From contig NC_088917.1 of the NCBI RefSeq assembly GCF_963576675.1, forward strand, positions 81,082,610-81,146,609: a stretch of DNA of 64,000 nt. Direction: 5' to 3'. The translations under genes and the position numbers were made by a program. How positions within the stretch are numbered: the first letter of the stretch is position 1; the number at the start of each line of letters is the position of its first letter. Below the pieces are notes generated by a model. The model was not told where the DNA came from. It did not search any database and worked only from the letters and a program-made list of their open reading frames with translations. Shown here piece after piece: positions 1-10,862 of this stretch. The stretch comes from Euphorbia lathyris. Lineage: Eukaryota > Streptophyta > Magnoliopsida > Malpighiales > Euphorbiaceae.

Positions 1-788
1 ATAAGTGTTTTGTCCTATACAAAGATTTGCTAAGACACTTTAGACGATTGAGACAATCACTCTAGACTTTTACACAGATATAAGAATTGTAGTGTAAGAA
101 TTTGCTTTGCTTCTTTGCTTGCAGAACTTGTAGAAATTTGGTCAGCGTAATGGCTTGATCAAGTTCTGTTTTTTTGTGAAGCTTGTGATGGCACTATTTA
201 TAGAGACGTCTGGGCATCGGTCATTTCGAATTTCAAAATAACCGTTGGAGGGAAACGGCTATATGTCGTTGTCATCCTGACTTGCTCAGAGCTCTCGGCC
301 AATCAGAATTGTGTATCTTCTGTCCTCGGTCAGCTCAGCAGACTGTCTCTCCTTTTATGGTAAAGTCAACTGGACAGCATACTGTGTCGTCTGAACTTTG
401 CCCAAAAGGGAAATACTTTGTCTGGAAGTTTTGCTTTGCCAGTTGCTGTCTTGTACGCTTTGTCGAGACTACTCAGCAGCTTCATCTTGAAGTTGTTCCC
501 GAAGGTCTTCTAGATCCTTCCGTTTGCTGAGTTGCGTTTTGTTCAAAACGGCAACGTCTTGACATACGCGGGCCGAGTTGTACTGAGTTGTTTGACTTGG
601 GCCTTGGCTTCTGTATTGGGCTTGGGCCTTTTAATCCTTATGTCTTATAACAGTTTTAACTCAACATTGAACAAACACATTAGGGGAATAAATCAAAGCA
701 TTTAAACTTAGTGTGTTTAGAATATGTATTTTAAGTTATACTTAAACAATTTTGTCAAATCAAAATTATGTGGAAAGGTGTTTCAACA
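1..788 (-). mobile_element. Sirevirus-like Copia 3' LTR (partial)
   Basis: On the minus strand this begins with TGTTGAAACACC at 788, directly after a polypurine tract, and runs out of the window at base 1, so its far end and any target duplication are not visible. A TATAAATA box lies at 195-202 (minus), about 590 nt into the LTR, where a U3 promoter is expected. It is the downstream LTR of the element whose pol and env-like frames lie at 1300-5300. LTR identity is inferred from the tract plus TG start. No second copy is present to confirm it. Confidence 0.7.
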
Positions 789-886
789 AACTCCCCCATT
801 TTGATGTTGGCAAAATTATTCAGCGAGGAACTCAGTATGAGCTCCCCCATGATAGTTGACCTAGTATAATTTAGCAAACTCCCCCG
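789..886 (-). promoter_or_regulatory. Polypurine tract cluster
   Basis: Three GGGGGAG-type tracts (minus sense) lie at about 789-797, 841-848 and 878-886. The first abuts the LTR and is the expected plus-strand primer. Repeated polypurine tracts upstream of the 3' LTR are a described feature of Sireviruses, so the other two support that assignment. Confidence 0.65.
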
Positions 887-1299
887 TAAGGGTTGAGCTA
901 CTGACTTAGTTTTACTCAAAACATTTAAAGGTTTAAGTGAGTAAGTCTAAGGTCAGTTTTCAGATATATGTCAGCTATATCAACATATTCTATTTACTCA
1001 GTATTAAGCGAAAGGTTTAGTCATATAGAGCGCGCTGAGTAATTTTTTGTTCAATGAGTTCTTATCAGAATGTTTTATAAACACATAGGTCAATGTCAAA
1101 CATGTTATCAGCATATCATTCAGTCAATAAATGTTACAAGTATTAAACATAGCTGATTTAATGGAAGATACACAATGACTCAGTATTTAAGAGATGCAAA
1201 TATGATATATAGATAGAAGTCAGTGATTACACAGCAACATATAGATAAGGCAAATAGATTACAACTGTCTTAACCTTAACCTATACTGAGCTAGCCAAT
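887..1299 (-). other. Sirevirus 3' untranslated region
   Basis: AT-rich, no open frame. Scattered ACTCAGT/CTCAGTA words also occur through the element's coding part and suggest a common origin. Nothing else recognised. Confidence 0.4.
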
Positions 1300-2466
1300 C
1301 TATTTCTTTTTCTTGTGTTGCGATGACTGACTTCGCTCATGCTGAGCTCGAGCTGCATGTTCTTTCTCCCCCGTTTTGTCAACTTCAGGGAGTCTGAAAG
1401 CATCAGTTAATACAGCGCGAGTCAGTTCTTGGGATAGCTCCTTAAGCATCTTAGCGCTTTCATTTACGCCATCAAAAATGGAAACTCCATCCGCTGAGAC
1501 CTCTTCGGGTACTTTGAGACCAGCAACACTGAGCATATTGACGCTGAATGCTTGAGCTTTGCCTTGCCAGATAAGAGCTTTAGTAAGGCCAGCAAAGATT
1601 TGGTGGAAGGTTTTTAAGAGAGTTGTGTCGTAATACTGACGTTGGATGTTGTTATGACGAATGTGATTGAAGGTCTGTTGTGCGAGAGTCATCATCTCGT
1701 TCTGCTTCATTCCGTCAGTATCCATCTCTTGCTTATTCAGATTAAGCAACATTATAGCCTCACCAATTTGCTCTACTGAGCACTGACTGTATGACACCAT
1801 TTGCTCGTTGGTCTTAAGTTGTTCAGTATGAAGCTGAGCAAAGAGCATTTTGATTTCTGATGAAGTGGCATAGTCAGTGTTCACAGCTGACAATTTCTGG
1901 ACTTGTTGATGGAGAGAGTTCAGATGTTGCACGGTTGTCAGCTGGATCTCAGCTAGCTCGGCAATTGAATCCTGCTTAGCTTGCTGGGCTTGGAAGGATA
2001 AGACGACATTTAGCAGATCCTTGAGTCCCTTAACTTCGTTGAGAAGCTGAGTGACCTGGGAAAGCTGGGTGGTCTCATGAAGTGAAGATCCAGCAGCAGG
2101 AGGAGTGGAGTATTGAAGGTCTCTGATTAAAGCTTGCACTGAGTCAATGATCTTTTTGCCGGACTCAGTGGCATTCAAATAGCTTTGGGATCCTTCAGGT
2201 ATATCAGTGTGACCGGTAGGAGGAGTGAAAGGAGTGAGAGAAGTAACCAGGTTAGTGACTGGAATAGTATGCTCAATCTACACTTGAGTTGTAGGAACAG
2301 TTGATTGATCGGCAGAGAGTTGAGTTTGAGAAGTTGCAATGCGAATACTGTCTGTGCTGACGGCAGAGGTGTGTGGAGTCAGCACCATGCTTGAGGAAAT
2401 AGCATGAACAGTAGACGGCTCAACCTGACTGGTTGATGTTGTAGAAGCATTGGGGTCGGTATGTTC
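1300..2466 (-). pseudogene. Env-like frame, C-terminal continuation after two amber stops
   Basis: This continues in exactly the same frame as 2467-4128. After TAG at 2467-2469 the frame runs through a Ser/Thr/Pro-rich linker, meets a second TAG at 2278-2280, then stays open for 292 codons to 1300. The last part is rich in Gln, Leu and Glu with heptad-like spacing and is probably a coiled coil. It ends in a basic HKKKK tail. Both stops could each come from CAG by one C-to-T change. Restored length would be near 940 codons. Function is unknown; programmed readthrough is possible but less likely than decay. Confidence 0.65.
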
Positions 2467-4128
2467 CTATTGAGAAGAAACAGAGGCTTGTTTTTCTAAT
2501 GCCGCCGATGTAGTGGAAGTGGATTGGCGTTTGAAAAACTTGAGTTGGACGGTAGAAGGGTCCTTAGTTGTCTTGGAGACGACAAAGTCAGGAAGAGTTG
2601 GTATTTGCACAGGAGGTTCACTGATTAGCTTCTCACTGGCCTTGACCAATTTTCGCCTTCTACGAGGTGGAGTGACAGTATGATCAGGTTCTCCTGAGTG
2701 AGAAGGGGAAGATTCTTGTTGCTCAGTATGAGGCTGGTCAGCTTGCTCTTCAACTTGATCAACAGTGTGTTGGTCAAGTACTTGCTCAACACCAGCAGCT
2801 AACCCAGTATCAGCATCCTCAGCCTCAATCTCACTGGCTGTTTCCTCAGAGTCCTCAGCGTCATCCTGACCGCTGGCTTCTTCCTCTTCTTCTTCGGTAC
2901 TGTCACCGTCAAGTTCTTCCTCAACTTGGGAGATGAAGTGATCATCTAGTTGAACCTCATGTTCATCATGCTCAGCTTCTGTACCTTGACACTGGGTGAA
3001 GTGAGAGTCACCCGGTACAATGAAATCAGTAGGTATGGCATTCAGTGGAGCCAGCGTTGAAGACTTCTGCTTCTTCTGAGGTTGCCCAGTAGCTTCCTCA
3101 GTTCCAGGCTCACCTTGCATGCTTCTTTTCTCAGCTGACTTACCAGCTGACTTCTGCCTCTTTGCTGGAGACTCAATATTTTTAGAAGGAGTCTCAGCAG
3201 TTTTCCTCTTGCGGGAAGCTGGGGCCTTAGTCCTTCGCCCTTTCTTTGGCTCAGCAGTTTCCTCAGCTTGGCCAGCAGCAACTTTGCCTTTCTTCAAGGG
3301 CTGTCCAAACTTCAATGCCCTCAGCGAGGCAGCTGTTATCTCAGATCCTCGATTTTTGTCCTCACCTTCAAGATCAATCTTATGGTCAATGAGGATTCGG
3401 GTGATGAGTGATCCAAGCCGCATCGTGCCAGTGCTTCGAAGGAAACCAGCAACGAGGAAGACCGGCATGTTGATGGGAGTGTACGTCAGCATGTGCCATA
3501 TGAAGCACTGCTCGAAGTTTGTTGCTGATGTAGTGCAGTTGATCTTCGGGTAAATGAAGTAGGTCAGCAAGTAGTGAGCCATCTTCTGGTGCTGACCCAT
3601 TGATGAAGCTGACACTTCTCCTGAGTGACCCTCAGGTTTGCAAAAGTTGTGTGCATAGTTAGTTTTGTCCTGATTTCCCGATCTTCTCAGCCTTGCTCCC
3701 TCAGTCTTTAGCTTGAGAAGATTTCCTATGTAGAGAGGGTTGATGAAGATGGTTTTGCCTTTCACCTCAGTGCACAGGTAGTTAGTGTTGTCATTGGCAA
3801 CTTTGAGGTTGTAGTAAAACTCCCTCACTAGGTCAGGATAGGTTTCATCCCTAACCGAAAACAGCTCAGTCCAGCCGTTTTGTGAAATCCATTCGTAGAA
3901 GGGTTGTTCGTTCTGTACGAAGTGTTCTGAGACCCATCTGGAGGGCTCAACTTTCCATTCTCGTACGTTCTCAAAAACTTTGGAGTAGGTGCGAACTTTC
4001 ACAGTCTTTCCTTGACCAAAGGTTTGGCCAGTTTTTCCCTTGCTCGGCGTAGGAGGATTTCCAGTGGGTTCATCGGAGTTGGACTTTTGGTGGCCGGCAC
4101 CGGAGGTATTGTAAGAAACCTTAGTCAT
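2467..4128 (-). CDS. Sirevirus env-like / plant transposon protein, N-terminal part
   Basis: A 553-codon frame follows pol in the same direction. Residues of about 65-270 (FYEWISQNGWTELFS, then YPDLVREFYYNL and a KGKTIFINPLYIGNLL stretch) resemble the 'putative plant transposon protein' domain found in env-like frames of plant retroelements. The family name is from memory. Residues of about 290-360 are basic with RKRK and KRQK clusters that could act as nuclear signals. About 395-480 is very acidic, with a Glu run. No signal peptide or membrane helix is evident, so an envelope role is not shown. The frame ends at a TAG (2467-2469) and stays open beyond it, so the stop is probably secondary. 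The ATG at 4126-4128 follows a TATA-like box by about 100 bp. Confidence 0.7.
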   Translation of the reverse strand: MTKVSYNTSGAGHQKSNSDEPTGNPPTPSKGKTGQTFGQGKTVKVRTYSKVFENVREWKVEPSRWVSEHFVQNEQPFYEWISQNGWTELFSVRDETYPDLVREFYYNLKVANDNTNYLCTEVKGKTIFINPLYIGNLLKLKTEGARLRRSGNQDKTNYAHNFCKPEGHSGEVSASSMGQHQKMAHYLLTYFIYPKINCTTSATNFEQCFIWHMLTYTPINMPVFLVAGFLRSTGTMRLGSLITRILIDHKIDLEGEDKNRGSEITAASLRALKFGQPLKKGKVAAGQAEETAEPKKGRRTKAPASRKRKTAETPSKNIESPAKRQKSAGKSAEKRSMQGEPGTEEATGQPQKKQKSSTLAPLNAIPTDFIVPGDSHFTQCQGTEAEHDEHEVQLDDHFISQVEEELDGDSTEEEEEEASGQDDAEDSEETASEIEAEDADTGLAAGVEQVLDQHTVDQVEEQADQPHTEQQESSPSHSGEPDHTVTPPRRRRKLVKASEKLISEPPVQIPTLPDFVVSKTTKDPSTVQLKFFKRQSTSTTSAALEKQASVSSQ

Positions 4129-4601
4129 TTTCGAGGATGGGGAAGGTTTAGAAGGATCTTGAGAGAGAGAGTTTCTTTGCCTTAGAATTTGATTAAGCGT
4201 AAAAAATAAAAGATGGGGAATTACCCATTATTTATAGAAGAAATGATCGGTGTGGATTTAATCAAATCCATGTGTCAGTTTTGCCTCGGGATTATGTACC
4301 GACAAAGATCCTGGCATTTATGACACATACGGCGAATACGTCATCCTAGGGCTATACGCGTGCTATTGCATTCATTCTAACGGATCTAACACTCATCGTT
4401 TAGAATGTCAAGCGTTTCATATTCTAAGTGGTCAGTATTGCATTTACAGATGATTTTAAAGTTTAAGTTTAAACTAATTAACTTAGTGGGCAAGTTTACT
4501 CAGTATTTGATGTTCAGTTAGTTTTGATGAGATACTCAGCAAACAATCAATCATTCAGCATAGTAATTCACTCAGCATTCATATTCATTTAGCACAGGAA
4601 T
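4129..4601 (-). promoter_or_regulatory. Putative internal promoter between pol and env-like frame
   Basis: Minus sense: TATAAAT at 4230-4236 is followed about 100 nt later by the env-like ATG, with a CT-repeat leader at about 4161-4172, the layout of a plant Pol II promoter and 5' UTR. The rest (4240-4601) has no frame. Promoter activity is inference. If real, the env-like product is made from its own transcript. Confidence 0.45.
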
Positions 4602-5300
4602 TTACTGAAGAGGATTAAACATACCAATTGCTTCTCTCAGTATGCTGAACTGCTCACGGGCCAGTGGCTTCGTGAAGATATCCGCAAGCTGTTCGTCCGT
4701 TGGGACAAAGGTCAGCTTGATCTCACCTTTGAGTACATGGTCTCTAATGAAGTGATGTCTGATGCTGACATGCTTCATTCTGCTGTGTTGAATTGGGTTC
4801 TTTGAAAGATCAATTGCACTTTTGTTGTCACACTTGACTTCAATTGTCTTCGTTTGAACACCATAGTCTTCAAGTTGTTGCTTAATCCATAGGACTTGAG
4901 AAACACAATGACCAGCAGCAATGTACTCAGCTTCAGTGGTGGACAAGGCTACTGACGCCTGCTTCTTGCTGAACCAGGATACAAGACAGCTTCCTAAGAA
5001 GTGACATCCTCCAGAGGTGCTTTTACGTTCTAGCTTATCCCGTCCATAGTCAGCGTCAGTGTATCCGATGAGTGTAAAATCATGTGTATTTGGATACCAT
5101 AGACATGCGTTCACTGAGCTTTGCAAATATCTAAGGATTCTTTTTACAACAATGTAATGAGATTCCTTAGGGTTAGATTGATATCTAGCACAGTAGCATA
5201 CTGAAAACTGAATGTCCGGTCTACTGGCTGTTAAGTAAAGTAGAGAGCCTATCGAGCCTGGATAAATCTGCTGAGTGAAGTATTTCTTACCTTTAACTCC
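4602..5300 (-). pseudogene. Sirevirus-like Copia pol fragment (RT end and RNase H)
   Basis: The frame is readable from about 5300, upstream of the first possible start at 5126: GSLLYLTASRPDIQF, then RILRYLQ, then RNase H with the acidic set DADYG, TEAEYIA and CDNKSAI, and the usual C-terminal LADIFTKPL. The stop at 4602 is natural. Copia gag, protease, integrase and most of RT are missing, so the element is truncated on its 5' side near 5300. The direction matches the env-like frame and LTR at lower coordinates, giving the Sirevirus order pol, env-like, PPT, LTR. Confidence 0.85.
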
Positions 5301-5547
5301 TTATTTATATTGCTTGCTTAAAATAACTAAAAACTGACCAAGTAAAGAAGGTCAAGTTGAGTTGTGCGCACTGAACGTCTGAGCTCAGGAATAAACTCTA
5401 TGTGCTATCTCCTGACTCAAGCTAAGAAACTGACTTAGTCACCAGTTGACTAAGCCAGTATCTTGCTGTTTACTCAGCGCCACTGTTAAAACCTTTTTCC
5501 TTAGAAAAAGAAGTCTGCCCTAATTGCGAAAAAAGTTTAAATAGTTC
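5301..5547 (-). other. Possible Sirevirus 5' leader joined to pol by deletion
   Basis: No frame. ACTCAGT-type words continue. In minus sense, AACA followed by a TGGCGC motif at about 5478-5487 looks like an LTR end plus primer-binding site. If so, this is the 5' leader fused to RNase H by a large internal deletion. The evidence is weak. Confidence 0.25.
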
Positions 5548-6497
5548 CTAACCCCCCCTTGGAACTATACTTGCAACCCTACAAGGGACCAACAGCGGGT
5601 CCTCTTGTTCACCATCTTCAATGTCAGAGTCGGAAAAGATATCCTCAGAATCCTCCTCTATAATGTCATCCTCCAACATGGGTTCTTCTTCAACCACCCC
5701 CAACACCTTATCTCTCCAAGAAAATTTTCCCATGCCTTTACCAGAATTAGAATAATCCACTGGGTTAGGGTTAGAACATGACACATTATGTCCCGCAGCC
5801 CCCTGGGCCAACGCTCCCCCCAAGGGGACATCCACGATTTCCCTAGCTTCCTTAGATCCCATGGACACCTCTGGTGCTCTTAACAGGGCAACCTCCAAAC
5901 CTGCCGGTATAGCCCCGACAGCGCTGCCCTCTCCCGCACTAGCAACAGGCACCTTCCCACCAATCCCCCCCCACAAGATGGCAAACTGCCCTAGCAGGGG
6001 GTTCCTGCGCGCTAGGACAGGGATGCCTCTCTTCTGACATCCCAGTATCGGATCCGCAAGCATGGCCCCCCGCAACAGGAGCCGGTGCTTCGAATAACCC
6101 CGCACCGACTTGCCCACGTTCCCCTACCCCAAGCGCCGAAGCCCCGCACCATCCCGTAATCCCTTGCGCCCTCTTGGCACCCCGCCGAATCCGGCACACC
6201 ACCCCCATCACGAGCCAACCGGACCCGCTCCCGCGACCTCTCCCACACCCGATCGCCGCTCCTTCTCCTATCGCGCGGCAGATCCGCCGAGATACCATCC
6301 CCATCCGCCAGATTTCCCTCACGCGGAAACTCCGCCAACCACCTAGCACGGTCCTCCCTTAGCCCATCCGCCACTGGATCCTCATCCAGCGCCCTCTCCT
6401 CCGTCTAGTCCCTCAAAACCGGCGCCGATCCGTCGGCAGCGCCACCCTTCCCCATAGCCGCCTTTGCCTTGGAATCAATCGCCTTAGGTTTCGTCAT
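5548..6497 (-). pseudogene. LINE ORF1 N-terminal fragment
   Basis: The ATG at 6495-6497 starts MTKPKAIDSKAKAAMGKGG, in the style of plant LINE ORF1 proteins. A TAG follows about 30 codons in, the frame reopens to about 6012, and after a frameshift continues at 6117-5548 with FSWRDKVLG and an acidic stretch typical of the ORF1 N-terminus. The DUF4283 and zinc-knuckle parts that should follow are absent. GC-rich codon use contrasts strongly with the AT-rich DNA on both sides. It has a 5' end but no 3' end, so it is not an ordinary 5'-truncated LINE and was probably cut by a later rearrangement near 5540. Confidence 0.6.
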
Positions 6498-7371
6498 GAG
6501 ATCGCAATAAATATACACCCTTCTAATCTCTTTTTTGTAGGATCCTCTGTTAACTTGTTAGCTATTTTGTTGCAATTGAGATTTAGTAAACATACAACAT
6601 AACTTTTACCTTATAATTAAAACAAAAAAATAAAAATAAAAACCAAAACATAATTGAAAAGTTATACATATAATTCAAAAGCCCACATATTACACATCAT
6701 GTATAAGTTAAAGTTATTCAATCCCAAAAATTTATCTGTAGATCCTTCCATAAAATTTAGGAAACTTAAACCTTAATAAACACAAAATGGAACATCGTTC
6801 ATGATAAAATAGTAGGAATTGTCTATTGTCATCCGAACATAGTAAAATCAAATCATTCTCTAATATAGATTTATGGACAGAACTACAACTATTACTAACA
6901 ACACCATCCCATAATCTATACCAAAGATCACATTTGACACCCTTACCGGTTGGAGTTCAGTGGGCCGAATCTAATTAAATTAGGGTCCGAAATCACTAAA
7001 TTCCAACAACCCCGTTTTAACTTCAAAATCTCAGTTTCGCCACCGGGTCCGCTTTCTCCAAATAGTTCAAGGCCCGCTCCACTTCATCAAGGGGACACGT
7101 AAGGACATATGGTTTGAGACAGTAATGTTTTTCAAAATTTGACAGACGGAGCAACTTAGTGGAGGTAAGGAGACACGTAAGGGGACACATGTAGCAATTT
7201 TACAATTTTCGAATGATATGGAATTAATTCATAACACTTTAAACTTGAAATCATTTTAACCTAAATTATTAATATCATTATATTCAATAATATGGAATTA
7301 ATTTTTTTTTACAATTTTCGATTTCTATATAAACAATTTTCGATTTTTTACAAAGAACATGCAAAGTAATA

Positions 7372-7437
7372 GTTAGGATTCGAACTTGAGTTCTAGCTTA
7401 AGCGACTTAAGACTCTTAATCACTCAAACCAACTTCA
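7372..7437 (-). other. tRNA-like head with A and B boxes (SINE candidate)
   Basis: Minus sense: A-box-like TGGTTTGAGTG, then about 34 nt, then AGTTCGAATCC, a good B box. The spacing fits a tRNA-derived Pol III promoter, with some likeness to tRNA-Leu/Ser. The same element recurs at 9454, 12417, 14504, 17009, 19095, 21600 and 43162. It is not a tRNA gene, as no acceptor stem or paired anticodon arm is evident. A tRNA-derived SINE head is the best reading. Tail and boundaries were not resolved. Confidence 0.5.
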
Positions 7438-7879
7438 GTTAATATCCATTTTAAAATTACAAAAACCTCGCAATATTTATTATTATTATTATTATAAATA
7501 GATAGATCAACTACTAATATATATTTAAAATATTGAGAAGTTCACATCTTAATAGGCTATATAGAAAAAGTGTAAAACGAGTAGTTTGCCACCTATTCTT
7601 AACTAACATGAAAATATAGACACGTGTGTATGTATCTCATGTGATATGGAAAAATAGACATAAAAGAAGGAGAAAGTGAAGAAAATGGAGAACATGTGAT
7701 GTGACATAACAGACATAAAAGAAGGAGAAAGTGAAGAAATTGGAGACGGATATGGAAAGAAGAGACAAAGAGAAAAGGAAAGATATCTTAGAAGGACTTG
7801 GTGTGGCGGTGGAGGAGAGTCTATATAATAACAAAATTTATTATTATTATTAATATTATTATTATTATTATTATTTTTG

Positions 7880-8527
7880 CATGAAAGCTTAAGATGCGAT
7901 TAAGTGGCTAGACATCCCACCTAGGTTGGCACCCCTAACACACCAAATCAACCTAAAATATTATCAATAAAAAGGAAAATTACAAAGAGAGGAAAATGAA
8001 AATAAAAGGTTTAAAACAGAAAATTAAGGGAAACGAACATGTGAAACATTACATAAATCGCCAAAAACAGACCATTGACAAAAATGAGGAGCCGAGTGCC
8101 ACCATGTAAGGGCGGAAGCAGTCTTACCAAAACGGGCAAGCTGATCCGACGCCTGATTGCCCTCTCTATGGATATGAGTGATTCTGCAATTCATATTCGA
8201 AAATCTTGATAAACGCTGAAGTCAATCTTGTCTAATTTTCTAGGGTACCGTGGTAGACTTTCCGTTTAGCCTATCAACTGCATATGTAGAATCTGATTCA
8301 ATCCAAAGATTTTGACACCCCTGCTCCCAGGCAGATTTTACTACGAAAAAAATGACAGTCAGCTGGGCAATATACGTATAACCACTAGAGAGGTTAGTAG
8401 CATAGCAACCAATTACAAAACCTCGATCCCTACAGCTCCAACAATTCCAGTAGTGACATATCGTAGTTTTTTAATTTTGAATTTATATTCGATAATCAAA
8501 GGTGGGAATGATTCTACAATCAATACG
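7880..8527 (-). pseudogene. LINE 3' end with RNase H remnant, unit 1
   Basis: Minus sense: a decayed RNase H (RVT_3-type) reading with LWIESDSTYAVDRL, then THIHREGNQASDQLARFG and TWWHSAP, is followed by a 3' UTR containing GGTGCCAACCTAGTTGGGATG and a TAA-repeat tail at the microsatellite. The 5' side is truncated within RNase H, as usual for LINE insertions. The same 3' UTR motif occurs in the separate LINE at 39236-40473. Confidence 0.7.
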
Positions 8528-9960
8528 TAATGCTGATTAATTTTGAATCTATAGCTCAATGTGGACATAGTAAATATTTTGGTTAAACAAGTGACTTTGT
8601 TTTCGTGTGCAATTTCAATTTGTAGGATCGGTTAACTTGTTAGCTATTTTGTTGCAATTGAGATTTAGTAAACATAGAACATAACTTTTACCTTATAATT
8701 AAAACAAAAAAAATAAAAATAAAAACCAAAACATAATTGAAAAGTTATACATATAATTCAAAAGCCCACATATTACACATCATGTATAAGTTAAAGTTAT
8801 TCAATCCCAAAAATATATCTGTAGATCCTTCCATAAAATTTAGGAAACTTAAACCTTAATAAACACAAAATGGAACATCGTTCATGATAAAATAGTTGGA
8901 ACTGTCTATTGTCATCCGAACATAGTAAAATCAAATCATTCTCTAATATAGATTTATGGACAGAACTACAACTATTACTAACAACACCATCCCATAACCT
9001 ATACCAAAGATCACATTTGACACCCTTACCGATTGGAGTTCAGTGGGCCGAATCCAATTAAATTAGGGTCCGAAATCACTAAATTCCAACAACCCCGTTT
9101 TAACTTCAAAATCTCAGTTTCACCAGCGGGTCCGCTTTCTCCAAATAGTTCAAGGCCCGCTCCACTTCATCAAGGGGGCACGTAAGGACATATGGTTTGA
9201 GACAGCAATTTTTTTCAAAATTTGACAGACGGAGCAACTTAGTGGAGGTAAGGAGACACGTAAGGGAACACATGTAGCAATTTTACAATTTTCGAATGAT
9301 ATGGAATTAATTCATAACACTTTAAACTGGACATCATTTTAACCTAAATTATTAATATCACCATATTCAATAATATGGAATTAATTTTTTTTTACAATTT
9401 TCGATTTCTATATAAACAATTGACTGCCCCACGCAAAGATCGTGCAAAGTAATAGTTAGGATTCGAACTTGAGTTCTAGCTTAAGCGACTTAAGACTCTT
9501 AATCACTCAAACCAACTTCAATTAATATCCATTTTAAAATTACAAAAACTTCGCAATATTTATTATTATTATTATTATAGATAGATAGATAGATCAACTA
9601 CTAATATATTTTTAAAATATTGACAAGTTCACATCTTAATAGGCTATATAGAAAAAGTGTAAAACCAGTAGTTTGCCACCTATTCTTAACTAACATGAAA
9701 ATATAGACACGTGTGTATGTATCTCATGTGATGTGGCAAAATAGACATAAAAGAATGAGAAAGTGAAGAAAATGGAGAACATGTGATGTGACATAACAGA
9801 CATAAAAGAAGGAGAAAGTGAAGAAAATGGAGACGAATATGGAAAGAAGAGACAAAGAGAAAAAGAAAGATATCTTAGAAGGACTTGGGGTAGCGGTGGA
9901 GGAGAGTCTATATAATAACAAAATTTATTATTATTATTAATAATATTATTATTATTATTT

Positions 9961-10109
9961 TTGCATGAAAGCTTAAGACGCGATTAAGTGGTAGACATCC
10001 CAACTAGGTTGGCACCCCTAACACACCAAATCAACCTGAAATATTATCAATAAAAAGGAAAATCACAAAGAGAGGAAAATGAAAATAAAAGGTTCAAAAC
10101 AATAGAGTC
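9961..10109 (-). pseudogene. LINE 3' UTR fragment, unit 2 (left part)
   Basis: Tail and 3' UTR only, cut off at the LTR fragment. Confidence 0.6.
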
Positions 10110-10779
10110 AACGGAATAGAAATCTCAATCTCAAACCTTGGCTCAATCAGTACAACAAATCTATCCAAAGATACAGTTCTCCATATATTGGTAGGAAAGA
10201 GTTTTCTACATTAAATCTGGAACTTTATGACGAGATACGCCATAAGGAGTCTCTAGCATTATGCCACACCACGTGGACCATGACGAGATACGCCATAACA
10301 AGATACGCCCGATGAGAGCGAGTAGTGGAGACCCGCCATAGCTCTCAAGGAGAGCGTACATACGCCTTGACAAATCTAAGAATACCAAAAGGCGCCTTTA
10401 TTACCATCCATGAATGGGAATAAATATAATTAAATGGCAATTAATAGCCATTAAAGGGGAATAAAGACTTGACTGTTCGAATACCTCAACTCTGAGGGTT
10501 TCGATGCTAAATGTTGGGATTAATGGAGAATTGATAGCAATTAAAGATGAGTAATGACATGACTCTTCACCTGCTTCCCCATTAATGCTGAAGGTTACAG
10601 AAACCTATATAAATACCCCAACTTCTTAGGATCAAAGGTACACTTACTGATTCTCTACTTTTGTGCTTATAGTTTACTCTCAGAAATATTACTGACTTTG
10701 GCATCGGAGTGTCCCCGGCCGATCCCAACGGCGCCTCACAGGGAAGTGCTCCGATCAAGGATTTTTTCCCGAGTTATCA
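10110..10779 (+). mobile_element. LTR fragment, probably Ty3/Gypsy
   Basis: Inserted only in unit 2. It has a TATATAAATACC box near 10610-10621, a GC-rich end with GGCATCGGAGTGTCCCCGG and a TTATCA terminus at 10779, the look of the 3' part of a plant Gypsy LTR in plus orientation. A 17-bp word (GACGAGATACGCCATAA) appears twice near 10228 and 10281. No primer site follows and the start lacks TG, so this is a solo or truncated LTR. Confidence 0.5.
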
Positions 10780-10862
10780 GACTTGGTGTGGCGGTGGAGG
10801 AGAGTCTATATAATAACAAAATTTATTATTATTATTAATATTAATATTATTATTATTATTAT

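Larger units (their letters stand above)
6537..8621. repeat. Array unit 1
   Basis: 2085 bp. Slightly altered landmark (GATCCTCTGTTAAC). tRNA-like head at 7372-7437 (minus), microsatellite at about 7480-7505, LINE end at 7880-8527. Confidence 0.85.

Noticed and set aside
282..530. 82-aa plus frame inside the Sirevirus LTR
   Set aside because: Antisense to the LTR, no domain, not expected to be coding.
5939..6349. Several overlapping frames on both strands
   Set aside because: High GC removes stops by chance; only the minus frames matching LINE ORF1 are kept.
7372..7437. Functional tRNA gene
   Set aside because: A and B boxes are present but no acceptor stem or paired anticodon arm could be drawn.
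7637..7834. Conserved 65-77 aa minus frame (MLLYRLSSTAT...) present in every array unit and at 43317
   Set aside because: It covers the doubled purine-rich motif and is Leu/Phe/Ser low-complexity; conservation follows from unit duplication, with no start context or domain.
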